Below are positions 56,926-64,000 of a DNA stretch of 64,000 nucleotides, in pieces (the stretch's first letter is position 1; each line of letters begins with the position of its first letter). Source of the stretch: Pseudomonas viridiflava (GTDB taxonomy: Bacteria; Pseudomonadota; Gammaproteobacteria; Pseudomonadales; Pseudomonadaceae); the NCBI RefSeq assembly GCF_900582625.1, contig NZ_UTIQ01000072.1, positions 62,001 through 126,000 of the forward strand, in the 5' to 3' direction. A program made the translations under genes and the position numbers. A model generated the notes under the pieces. That model was not told the DNA's origin and did no database searches. It saw only the letters and a program-made list of their open reading frames with translations.

Positions 56926-59016
56926 ATGACTGCATTGAATCGAATCCCGCCTTACACCCTGTTACTCACCGCGCTCGCCGTCGCCACCGCCAACGCCGAG
57001 CAAGCCGTTCCAACCGTACAGCTCGATCCGCTGGTGGTCAGCGGCTCTCGCCAAGCGAGCGACAGCTTTCACCTGCCCTTCTCGGTAGACAGCGTAGATC
57101 GCCAGCAAATCAGCGATGGTCAGCTGGGCATCAACGCCTCGGAGGCGCTTAGTCGCGTGCCGGGGCTGGTGGTACAAAACCGTCAGAACTACGCGCAAGA
57201 CCTACAAATTTCCTCACGCGGTTTCGGTGCCCGATCGGCGTTTGGCGTGCGTGGCATCAAGCTGATCACCGACGGCATTCCAGCCAGTACCGCCGATGGC
57301 CAAGGCCAGGCGGCGACCTTCAATCTGGACACCGCCGAGCGCATAGAAGTGCTGCGCGGGCCAGCGTCTACCCTGTATGGCAGCAACGCGGGGGGCGTGG
57401 TTCAGGTCTTTTCGCGTGACCCTGAAGGGCCGCCGACCGTGGGTGCCGAGACCATTTTTGGCAGCGACGGCCTGAACAAAAATCACCTGAGCGCTGAAGG
57501 CGCGAATGAAAAGGCCGGTTTTCTCTTGGACGCTTCGCGCATGGACACCGACGGCTACCGCGACCACAGCTCCGCCCGCCGCGACCAAACCTTCGCCAAG
57601 CTCAACCTGAAACCGGACGACGACAGCAAGCTCGCGCTGATTTTCAGCAGCCTGGAGCAGAACGGCACGCAGGATCCGCTGGGTCAGAGCTGGGATGCGT
57701 ACAAGGCCGACCCGCGCTCGGTCGCGACCAACGCCGAAACCTACAACACACGCAAAAGCATCGATCACCAGCAAGTCGGCGCGAACTACGAGCGCTACTT
57801 TGGCGACGCGACGTTGCAGGCCACGGCGTATGCGGGCAGGCGCAGCGTGGTTCAGTATTTGTCGATTCCAAAAGGCACGCCCTCAAACAACAATTTTGGC
57901 GGCGGCGTTGTGTCGTTCGACCGACGCTTCCACGGCGGCAGCCTGCGTTGGCTGCAACCGGTCGGTGAAGTCGATGTGGTGTTTGGCCTCGATTACGACC
58001 AGAGCGAAGACGACCGCCAGGGTTACCAAAACTTCAACGGCGACCAACTGGGTGTAAAAGGCGCCCTGCGCCGGGATGAAAAGGACACCGCCACCAGCCT
58101 CGACCCTTACGCCCAAGCCACTTGGCAGGTTGGCGACTGGACGTTGCAGGGCGGCGTGCGCTACAGCACCGTGGAAATCGACGTCGACGATCACTATCTG
58201 GTCAATGGCGATGACAGCGGCAATCGTCGCTACGAACAGGCAAGCCCGGCCTTCAGCGTTGGATATGCCTTTACGCCTGAGCTGAACGGTTATGTCAGTG
58301 TGGGTCGAGGGTTTGAAACGCCCACCCAGGGCGAACTCGCGTACGCGCCGAACAACGTTTCGGGCGTCAATTACAACCTCGACCCTTCCACCAGCACCCA
58401 ATACGAGGTCGGCCTTAAAGCAGTGGCCGGCAGCGCCACGCGCATCAATGCAGCGGTGTTTCAGATCGAGACCGACGACGAAATCGTGGTCTTTGCCAAC
58501 AGCAATGGCCGCACCAGCTACCAGAACGCCGGCCGCACATTACGACGCGGTTTCGAGTTGGGCGTGGAAAGTGAGCTCAGCGAGCATTGGCGCGCGAACC
58601 TCGCCTACACGTATCTGCAAGCGCAGTACGACTCCAGTTTCGTCAGCGGCACCCGCGCCATCGACAGCGGCAACAACCTCCCCGGCGTCCCGCGCACCAC
58701 CCTGTTCGCCGAACTCAACTGGCAGCCCATCGACGGCATCAGCACCGCCGTCGAAGGCCTGTACCGCAGCAAGGTCTATGTCGAAGACAGCAACAGCGCC
58801 AAGCCCGCGCCGGCGTACAGCGTGTTCAACTGGCGCGCGCGCTTCGAACAGAAACATGGCGCCTGGACGGTTCACCAACTGGTGCGGCTGGACAACCTGT
58901 TCGACAAGCAATACGTGGGCTCGGTGATCGTAGGAGACGGCAACAGCCGGTACTACGAGGCCGCACCGGGGCGCAGTTGGTATGCGGGGGTGGGGGCTTC
59001 TTACCAGTTCGAGTGA
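56926..59016 (+). CDS. pqqU: TonB-dependent receptor, PqqU/YncD-like
   Basis: A 697-aa outer-membrane receptor. A signal peptide ends near ANAEQ, a plug domain covers about 30-150 (LSRVPGLVVQNRQNYAQDL, SRGFGARSAFGVRG) and a 22-stranded barrel ends in the C-terminal Phe-Glu of YQFE. Stretches such as DGIPASTADGQGQ and DNLFDKQYVGSVIVGDG match E. coli PqqU (YncD) as I recall it. PqqU imports PQQ, and the gene diverges from PQQ-dependent gcd. An in-frame ATG at 56875 is an alternative. The PQQ role is inferred from similarity and location. Confidence 0.8.
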   Translation: MTALNRIPPYTLLLTALAVATANAEQAVPTVQLDPLVVSGSRQASDSFHLPFSVDSVDRQQISDGQLGINASEALSRVPGLVVQNRQNYAQDLQISSRGFGARSAFGVRGIKLITDGIPASTADGQGQAATFNLDTAERIEVLRGPASTLYGSNAGGVVQVFSRDPEGPPTVGAETIFGSDGLNKNHLSAEGANEKAGFLLDASRMDTDGYRDHSSARRDQTFAKLNLKPDDDSKLALIFSSLEQNGTQDPLGQSWDAYKADPRSVATNAETYNTRKSIDHQQVGANYERYFGDATLQATAYAGRRSVVQYLSIPKGTPSNNNFGGGVVSFDRRFHGGSLRWLQPVGEVDVVFGLDYDQSEDDRQGYQNFNGDQLGVKGALRRDEKDTATSLDPYAQATWQVGDWTLQGGVRYSTVEIDVDDHYLVNGDDSGNRRYEQASPAFSVGYAFTPELNGYVSVGRGFETPTQGELAYAPNNVSGVNYNLDPSTSTQYEVGLKAVAGSATRINAAVFQIETDDEIVVFANSNGRTSYQNAGRTLRRGFELGVESELSEHWRANLAYTYLQAQYDSSFVSGTRAIDSGNNLPGVPRTTLFAELNWQPIDGISTAVEGLYRSKVYVEDSNSAKPAPAYSVFNWRARFEQKHGAWTVHQLVRLDNLFDKQYVGSVIVGDGNSRYYEAAPGRSWYAGVGASYQFE

Positions 59017-59025
59017 CTAGGTTTT

Positions 59026-59096
59026 AAAACCGGAGCGCCGACCGATCCCACGGGAGATGTGCGACCTGTGGGATCGGTCGGCCGGCGTTCCGGTTT
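59026..59096. repeat. Large REP palindrome after pqqU
   Basis: AAACCGGAGCGCCG pairs with CGGCGTTCCGGTTT (with one wobble), and ACCGATCCCAC pairs with GTGGGATCGGT inside. It begins 9 bp after the pqqU stop and could serve as a 3'-end stabiliser. Confidence 0.75.
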
Positions 59097-59129
59097 AGCC
59101 GCGATTCCTGGAAACGACGAGATCAAGAG

Positions 59130-59204
59130 CATCGCGGCTGAAGCCGCTCCCACAGGGCCGTGCAAACCGGGAGCGCCCGCCGCTCCGGTTTAGCCGCGAT
59201 GCTT
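59130..59204. repeat. REP pair before LPS kinase cluster
   Basis: GCATCGCGGCTGAAGCCGCT and CGCCGCTCCGGTTTAGCCGC belong to the same REP family as 10715-10805 and are inverted around CACAGGGCC. They lie 3' of the convergent kinase gene. Confidence 0.65.
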
Positions 59205-60626
59205 TTAGAGCACCGGCAAACGCTCATCCAGCAACCGGTACAACGCCGACTCGGCTGGCCAATTGCGCAAAAAGCGCGCGCGGTCGCGGGCGTAGGCGCT
59301 GGCGAAGCTGCTTTGGTTACGGTGTTGTTGCATGGCGTCGAGGTCGATCAATGTCCACTGCTCCTGGTGCCAGAACAGGTTGTGACCTTTGAAGTCGCCA
59401 TGGCTGATGCGCTCGCGAATCAGTGCGGCAAACAAACGGTCGAGTTGCACCAGTTCTTGTTCGGGCGGCGAGCTGTTCAGGTAGGGCGCGAAGCGGGCGA
59501 TCAAATCTTCTTCGCCGCAGTAGGCCGTGACTAAATACGCGCGGCGGCGCAACCAGCACCAGCGGTGTTCGATTACAGCCAGCGGCAGCGGCGTGGCGAT
59601 GCCCAGCACCAGCAAACGATTGCCTTCAAGCCAGCTGTGCCAGGCACGGCTAGGGCGCCAGAAGCGTTTTAGCCAATGGGCGAAGCTTTTGACGTTGTAG
59701 CGTTTAACCACCAACGGCTCGCCATTCACCTCAACCCGCGCCACGGTGGCGGCCCCGCCGGTTTTGTACAGGTGGCCGCTGTCGATGGCGGCATCCGGTG
59801 CGCTGAGCAAGGCTTGCAAGCGCGGCTCGGCCTGGCGCCGCACAACCCGCGCACCGAACGCGCCGATGCGGGCGCTGAACAGGCTGCAATCACGGGCGGC
59901 TTTTTTCAGGTAGTCGCGCACGCGCCAGCGACGCACGTTGGCGATTTCGCCGAGCAGTTTTTCCAATGGCAAGGCGTGCTCGCCGTTGGCCAGCAGGTAG
60001 TGAATCAGCAGTTCTTCCAGAAACGGTTCCAGGTTGCCGGGCAACTGGGCGAAGAACACGCCGAGGTTGCGCAGCACTTCATCCCGGCCCAGCGGCTGGC
60101 CCGGCACTTGCGCTTGCACCCCGCCACCGTCGATCAGGTACAACTGGCCGTTGTGCTGCAAGAGATTGTCGGGGTGCAGGTCGGCTTGCCACAGGCCTTT
60201 GCTGTGCAACTTGCCGATGGCCTCCAGCGCTTGGGCCAGCACCGCTTGCTGGCCGTCAGAGGCCGGCGCCTCCTGTTCCACCAGCCGCCAGGCATCGCCG
60301 ATGCTGTGTGCATTTTGCAGATACTCGAACAGCAGCCAGCCGCCCTCGCCTGGCTCAAAGCCTTCGGCCAATAGCGCAGGCGTCAGCAGCCCCTGGTCGA
60401 GGAGCAAATGCACGCCTTTGGACTCGCGATGAAAACGCCGTTCCGCCTTGGGGCCGACCAACAATTTGGCGAACACCTCGCGCCCGCGCCAGGTGGCTAC
60501 ACCGACATAACGGTGCCCCGGCAGCACGCGCAGCAAGGTGTGCAATTGCAACGGTTCGCCGCCCACCTGCACGGTGATGGGCAGCGTTGGGGTGCGGCCG
60601 GCGCCGTTCAGTTGGCTCAGGCTCAT
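59205..60626 (-). CDS. Tandem two-core LPS kinase-like protein
   Basis: A 473-aa cytoplasmic protein with two kinase-like catalytic cores. The first has QADLHPDN (Asp149) and LYLIDGGG; the second has HGDFKGHN (Asp411) and TLIDLDAM. Such RIO/InaA-like motifs occur in WaaP-type lipopolysaccharide sugar kinases. It ends the waaG-waaP-wapP-wapQ set and overlaps wapQ by 4 bp. P. aeruginosa has a comparable gene of unclear role (PA5006). Target sugar unknown. The ATG at 60626 is chosen; an upstream frame is spurious. Confidence 0.85.
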   Translation of the reverse strand: MSLSQLNGAGRTPTLPITVQVGGEPLQLHTLLRVLPGHRYVGVATWRGREVFAKLLVGPKAERRFHRESKGVHLLLDQGLLTPALLAEGFEPGEGGWLLFEYLQNAHSIGDAWRLVEQEAPASDGQQAVLAQALEAIGKLHSKGLWQADLHPDNLLQHNGQLYLIDGGGVQAQVPGQPLGRDEVLRNLGVFFAQLPGNLEPFLEELLIHYLLANGEHALPLEKLLGEIANVRRWRVRDYLKKAARDCSLFSARIGAFGARVVRRQAEPRLQALLSAPDAAIDSGHLYKTGGAATVARVEVNGEPLVVKRYNVKSFAHWLKRFWRPSRAWHSWLEGNRLLVLGIATPLPLAVIEHRWCWLRRRAYLVTAYCGEEDLIARFAPYLNSSPPEQELVQLDRLFAALIRERISHGDFKGHNLFWHQEQWTLIDLDAMQQHRNQSSFASAYARDRARFLRNWPAESALYRLLDERLPVL

Positions 60627-61369
60627 TTGCGCGCTGCCTTGTGGGCGCTGCGGGCGCCGAGGCGTTTGCTCCAGGTTTGTGCGCTGCCTTTGTCGCCCAC
60701 GTAGGCGAGCAGCAGGTGCCAGATCTCTTCCTGACTCCAACTGCTGGCACGGCGCAACAACGGCTCGAGGTCTTTGATGCGGTCGCGTTTGCCGAATACC
60801 AGGCGACGGGTTTTTTCCAGGTCGATCAGTTGCGCGTCGAAGCCGTCAGCCGATTCACGCAGGAAAATATGCTTGGGGTAAAAGCAGCCGTGCATTTGAT
60901 GGGCGCTGTGCAGGCGGCGGGCCAGTTCACCGCACGCGCGCAAAATGGCCATGCGCTGGGCTTCGCTGTGGTTGTTCCAGTCGCGCATCCAGTATTCGAG
61001 ATCATTCCAGCCATCGAGCGCGCGGGTCAGCAGAATCGCTTGCTCGTTGCCGTCTACCCGGCGCTGGGCGAAAAACGCCGCGTGTAGGGCTGGAATGCCG
61101 AGCTTCTGGTAGCGCTCGATATTGCGCAGCTCGCGGGCAAAGGTCGGTTCGCCGAAAGGGTGCAGCGGGCTGCGGGTCAGGTGGTTGGTCTGGCGTTTGA
61201 GGTAGTAGGCGTGATCGCCCAGAACCAACCGCGACACCGAGCTGTAACCGCCCCGCTCGGTGTTCGGCTCGTCCACCGCCTCCAGCTCCAGCGCCCACAG
61301 CGCGTCGAAGCTGTCGAGCTGGTGGGCGGCTAGAATCGCCCGGTCTTCAGCGGCGATAAAATCCTTCAT
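60623..61369 (-). CDS. wapQ: LPS core kinase-like protein WapQ
   Basis: A 248-aa InaA-family kinase. MHGCFYPKHIFLR contains the loop that replaces the usual HxDxxxxN, and QLIDLEKTRRL supplies the metal-binding Asp. It belongs with WaaP and WapP to the core heptose phosphorylation set. It overlaps wapP and the two-core gene by 4 bp each. The Asp of the HxD motif is replaced by Cys (HGC), so its activity needs proof. Confidence 0.85.
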   Translation of the reverse strand: MKDFIAAEDRAILAAHQLDSFDALWALELEAVDEPNTERGGYSSVSRLVLGDHAYYLKRQTNHLTRSPLHPFGEPTFARELRNIERYQKLGIPALHAAFFAQRRVDGNEQAILLTRALDGWNDLEYWMRDWNNHSEAQRMAILRACGELARRLHSAHQMHGCFYPKHIFLRESADGFDAQLIDLEKTRRLVFGKRDRIKDLEPLLRRASSWSQEEIWHLLLAYVGDKGSAQTWSKRLGARSAHKAARK

Positions 61370-62100
61370 TCCCGACCCTCAAAAAATTTCACGATCTTGC
61401 GGATCTGTTTTTTGTCCGCTTGGTTAAGCCGGGCGTGCCCGCTGTATTGCAGGTAGAAGCGCAGGCGCTGGGTGTTCGACAGCTTGTACTTGGCCACTTT
61501 GTCGAGGCAGGCGAGGTCTTTGATGATCCGGTAGCGCAGGATAAACCCACGCCAGAACGCGCCGTTGGGGCAGTCGATAAAAAACAGCGTGCGCTGGTCG
61601 TCGACCAGCAAGTTGCGCCATTTCAAATCGTTGTGGGTGAAGTGATGGTCGTGCATCACGCGCGTGCCGTGGGCCAATTGCCGGCTGACGCCATCGACCC
61701 AGGCCGGGTCTTGCAGCCGTGCATCACCCTTTTTGGCCATGCGCCCAAGGTCGTCGGTGTTGGGCAGTTCGCGGGTGATCATGGCGCCGCGCACAAACGC
61801 GCCATTGCGCCGCTCGAAACCACGGGCCACCACTTCAGCGGTGGGCAAGCCCCAGTCGGCGAAGCGTTTGAGATTCTGCCACTCGCTGCGCACGCGCAAA
61901 CGCGCCAGGTAAGGACGCAGCCCTTTGCCGGCGCTGCGGTAGCGTTTGACGTAGTAACCGACGCCATCACGCTCAATGCGAATGACGTCGGAAATCGGGT
62001 CGCGCGTCATGCGCTGGCCGGTCAGGGCGAACACTTCATCAAGCCCGCCGAAGTCGGCGGCCAGGTGCTGGTAGTTCGGGTCCAGGTGCCACGACGCCAT
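61366..62100 (-). CDS. wapP: LPS core kinase-like protein WapP
   Basis: A 244-aa InaA-family protein with HNDLKWRNLL as catalytic loop and FFIDCPNG for metal binding. It is likely to phosphorylate LPS inner-core heptose or a related sugar together with WaaP. It overlaps waaP by 1 bp and wapQ by 4 bp. Confidence 0.87.
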   Translation of the reverse strand: MASWHLDPNYQHLAADFGGLDEVFALTGQRMTRDPISDVIRIERDGVGYYVKRYRSAGKGLRPYLARLRVRSEWQNLKRFADWGLPTAEVVARGFERRNGAFVRGAMITRELPNTDDLGRMAKKGDARLQDPAWVDGVSRQLAHGTRVMHDHHFTHNDLKWRNLLVDDQRTLFFIDCPNGAFWRGFILRYRIIKDLACLDKVAKYKLSNTQRLRFYLQYSGHARLNQADKKQIRKIVKFFEGRE

Positions 62101-62921
62101 CAGAGCGCGTCCCCGTAGCGCTGTTTGCGGTCGTAGAGTTTCGCCGCTTTGCGTTCCAGCCAGCTCAGCAGGCTCGCCTGCTCGCGCAGAATCTGGCGCA
62201 GCGAACCGGTGCCGTTGGCGGCTTTGAAGTAGGTGCGCAGGAAACGCAGTTTGTCCCGTTGCGTCAGGCCGATATCCAGTGCCGAGAAGTACAGGGCGGC
62301 GAGGTCTTTATCGCGCCAGCGGCGGCTGATTTTCTCGCGGCTCTGGGCGCGGTGCAGGTCGATGACCGAGAGTCTGAAGTCGTCGGCTGTCACCGGCTTA
62401 TCGGTGTGCAGCAGGAAGTGGCAGATGTAGCAGTCGCGGTGGTTGACGCCTGCGCGGTGCATGGTGCCGGTCATGCGCGCCACTTCATCGATCAGCGCCC
62501 ATTTGAGCCGCGGCACGGGCGGCTGCTTGATCCAGTCGATGCTGAAGTCTTCGAGGCTGACGGTGGGCGCCAACTCTTCGGTGACGATAAAGGAGTGCTG
62601 CGCCGCCGGGTTGGCGCCACGCTCGCCGTAAGCCACGGCGGTCATGGTCGGCACGCCCGCTTCAGTGAGGCGTTCGATGGCTTTCAGTTCCTGCCCGGCG
62701 CCGAGCACCGGCAGCTTGGCGGTGAACAAATTTTTGAAGATTTCGCCCCAGCCGATGCCACGGTGAATTTTCACGAAGTAGCCGCGACCATCGACTTCGG
62801 TGCGCAACGTACGGCGGCCTTCCAGCTCGCGGTAAACCTGGCCGTCCAGGCGCTCGACTTCGGTGAAGGCGTCGCGCCCAGCCCACAAGCGTTTGAACGG
62901 TTCAGTCAGCATCAGCTTCAT
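62100..62921 (-). CDS. waaP: LPS heptose kinase WaaP (RfaP)
   Basis: Phosphorylates heptose I of the LPS inner core, essential for outer-membrane integrity in Pseudomonas. The catalytic loop is HRDCYICHFLL and the metal motif is VIDLHRAQ. The ATG at 62921 overlaps the waaG stop by 4 bp (ATGA) and gives 273 aa. Confidence 0.95.
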   Translation of the reverse strand: MKLMLTEPFKRLWAGRDAFTEVERLDGQVYRELEGRRTLRTEVDGRGYFVKIHRGIGWGEIFKNLFTAKLPVLGAGQELKAIERLTEAGVPTMTAVAYGERGANPAAQHSFIVTEELAPTVSLEDFSIDWIKQPPVPRLKWALIDEVARMTGTMHRAGVNHRDCYICHFLLHTDKPVTADDFRLSVIDLHRAQSREKISRRWRDKDLAALYFSALDIGLTQRDKLRFLRTYFKAANGTGSLRQILREQASLLSWLERKAAKLYDRKQRYGDAL

Positions 62922-64000
62922 GGGCGCGCCTCCAGAATCACATCGGCTGCGCGTTGCGGCAGGCTGTAGAGGTCGGCGCTGTCGGCGAAGGCCAGGCCGT
63001 TGGCCGCCCAGGCTGCGCGTTGCGCGTCGTCTTCGAGCATGGCGCGCAAGGTGCTGTTCAGCCGTTCCTGTTCGAACGGGCTGGGGATAACGCGGCCGCA
63101 ATCGGCTTCTTCGATGTAGTGGGCATAGCCGCACACATCGGTAACCAGTACCGGCAATCCTGCCACCAACGCTTCGAGCAACACGGTGCCGGTGTTTTCG
63201 TTGTAGGCGGGGTGAATCAGCAGGTCAGCGCCGAGCAGGAAGCGCGGGATGTCGCTGCGACCTTTGAGAATCTGCACCTGCTCGCCAATGCCCAGCGCCG
63301 CCACTTGCAGCAGGAACGGCTTGGGATCGTCCTGACCGATCACGATCAGACGCGTGCGTTTGCGCAATTCTTTGGGCAACGCGGCCACGGCTTTCAGGCT
63401 GCGGTCCAGCCCCTTGGTTTTAAAGCCCGAGCCGATCTGCACCAGCAGCAAGTCGCTATCGCCCATGTTGAATTCGCGGCGGAATTCGGCGCGAATCTCT
63501 GCGGCATTGGCCGGCGCACGGCGGTCGGCCGCGATGCCCGGCGGCAGCAAATGAAAGCGCTCGGCGGGCGTGCCGTAGTGTTTGACGAACAGCGGCTGCT
63601 GCACCTCGGAAATCATCAGCACGTCGGTTTTTGCGCTGGGGGCGAACACGGCGCGCTCGTAGTCGGAGAAGTGCTTGTAGCGGCCCCATTTGCGGTACAG
63701 GGCGTTGCGCAGGTTTTGCGCTTTGTCTTCAAAGCAGCCGTCGGCGGCGTAGTACACGTCCAGGCCGGGCATTTTGTTGAAGCCGACCACGCGGTCGACC
63801 GGGCGCTTGGCCAGGTCGGCCTGCACCCAGGCCAGCAGCTTTTCGTTGCGACGGTGGTTGAACCAGGCTTTGACCGGCGCCACCAGCACTTCGAAGCCGG
63901 GTGGAATGTCGCCTTCCCAGATCAAGGTGTAGACGCGAATGCTGTGGCCACGCTGCTGGCACTCCAGGGCGATGCGCATAAAGTCACGCTGCAGGCCGCC
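62918..64000 (-). CDS. waaG: LPS core glycosyltransferase WaaG (5' end outside window)
   Basis: GT4-family glycosyltransferase (UDP-glucose/galactosamine:heptose) of the LPS outer core. It shows FNKMPGLDVYYAADGC, LVQIGSGFKTKGLDRSL and AYNENTGTVLLEALVAGLP. The visible frame begins GGLQRDFMRIALE at the right edge; P. aeruginosa WaaG begins about 14 residues earlier, so the start lies beyond base 64000. The Met near 63979 is internal. Confidence 0.94.
   Translation of the reverse strand, partial: GGLQRDFMRIALECQQRGHSIRVYTLIWEGDIPPGFEVLVAPVKAWFNHRRNEKLLAWVQADLAKRPVDRVVGFNKMPGLDVYYAADGCFEDKAQNLRNALYRKWGRYKHFSDYERAVFAPSAKTDVLMISEVQQPLFVKHYGTPAERFHLLPPGIAADRRAPANAAEIRAEFRREFNMGDSDLLLVQIGSGFKTKGLDRSLKAVAALPKELRKRTRLIVIGQDDPKPFLLQVAALGIGEQVQILKGRSDIPRFLLGADLLIHPAYNENTGTVLLEALVAGLPVLVTDVCGYAHYIEEADCGRVIPSPFEQERLNSTLRAMLEDDAQRAAWAANGLAFADSADLYSLPQRAADVILEARP

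Overview
This window reads as chromosomal DNA of a Pseudomonas species (gammaproteobacterium). The support is high-GC coding sequence, the block miaB-phoH-ybeY-corC-lnt / leuS-lptE-holA / lipA-lipB-ybeD-dacA-rlpA-mltB-rodA-mrdA-rlmH-rsfS-nadD-proA / mpg / ubiX-mpl arranged as I recall it from Pseudomonas, an LPS core block waaG-waaP-wapP-wapQ, and Pseudomonas-style palindromic intergenic repeats. The genus call rests on recognised gene order and protein sequences, not on a search. No tRNA, rRNA, insertion sequence, prophage or CRISPR array was seen.

Layout. 1-3083 (minus): hybrid sensor histidine kinase, cut by the left edge. 3139-4026 (minus): YedA-like exporter. 4027-4760: repeat-rich spacer. 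4761-5087 (minus): DUF1820 protein. 5230-10666 (plus): miaB, phoH-like, ybeY, corC/ybeX, lnt. 10830-12055 (minus): YdcF/ElyC-like protein and a zinc-ribbon protein. 12279-18343 (plus): leuS, lptE, holA, arfA and a lytic transglycosylase. 18503-29676 (minus): a long cell-envelope and cofactor cluster read from proA to lipA. 29971-41527: hydrolase, methyltransferase, mpg, DedA-PAP2 fusion, Lon-substrate-domain protein, LrgA/LrgB pair, MaoC hydratase, MORN/C13 lipoprotein, oxidoreductase, DUF5629 protein, a 234-bp tandem array, YceK lipoprotein and ubiX. 41535-48587 (minus): mpl, a chemoreceptor, and a four-gene MCE lipid transporter. 48851-54283: small membrane protein, M14 carboxypeptidase, second repeat-rich spacer, a 58-codon gene, MATE exporter coupled to a diguanylate cyclase, and a DUF2214 protein. 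54300-59016: gcd diverging from a PqqU-like receptor. 59205-64000 (minus): LPS core kinases and waaG, cut by the right edge.

How the genes work together. The 18.5-29.7 kb cluster joins cell elongation (MrdA, RodA), wall trimming (DacA, MltB, RlpA), ribosome maturation and silencing (RlmH, RsfS), and NAD, lipoate and proline synthesis. Many junctions are ATGA overlaps or gaps under 20 bp. Gcd and the PqqU-like receptor form a plausible cofactor-import plus cofactor-user pair. The WaaP/WapP/WapQ kinase-like proteins and a protein with two kinase-like cores are fully overlapped with waaG.

Most notable: a 234-bp tandem array that repeats an entire convergent intergenic region including the 3' ends of both neighbours; an arfA gene with a long hairpin inside its coding sequence; a MORN-repeat lipoprotein fused to a C13 caspase-like domain; the PqqU-Gcd pair; a tandem two-core kinase; and two copies of a roughly 275-bp repeat 46 kb apart.
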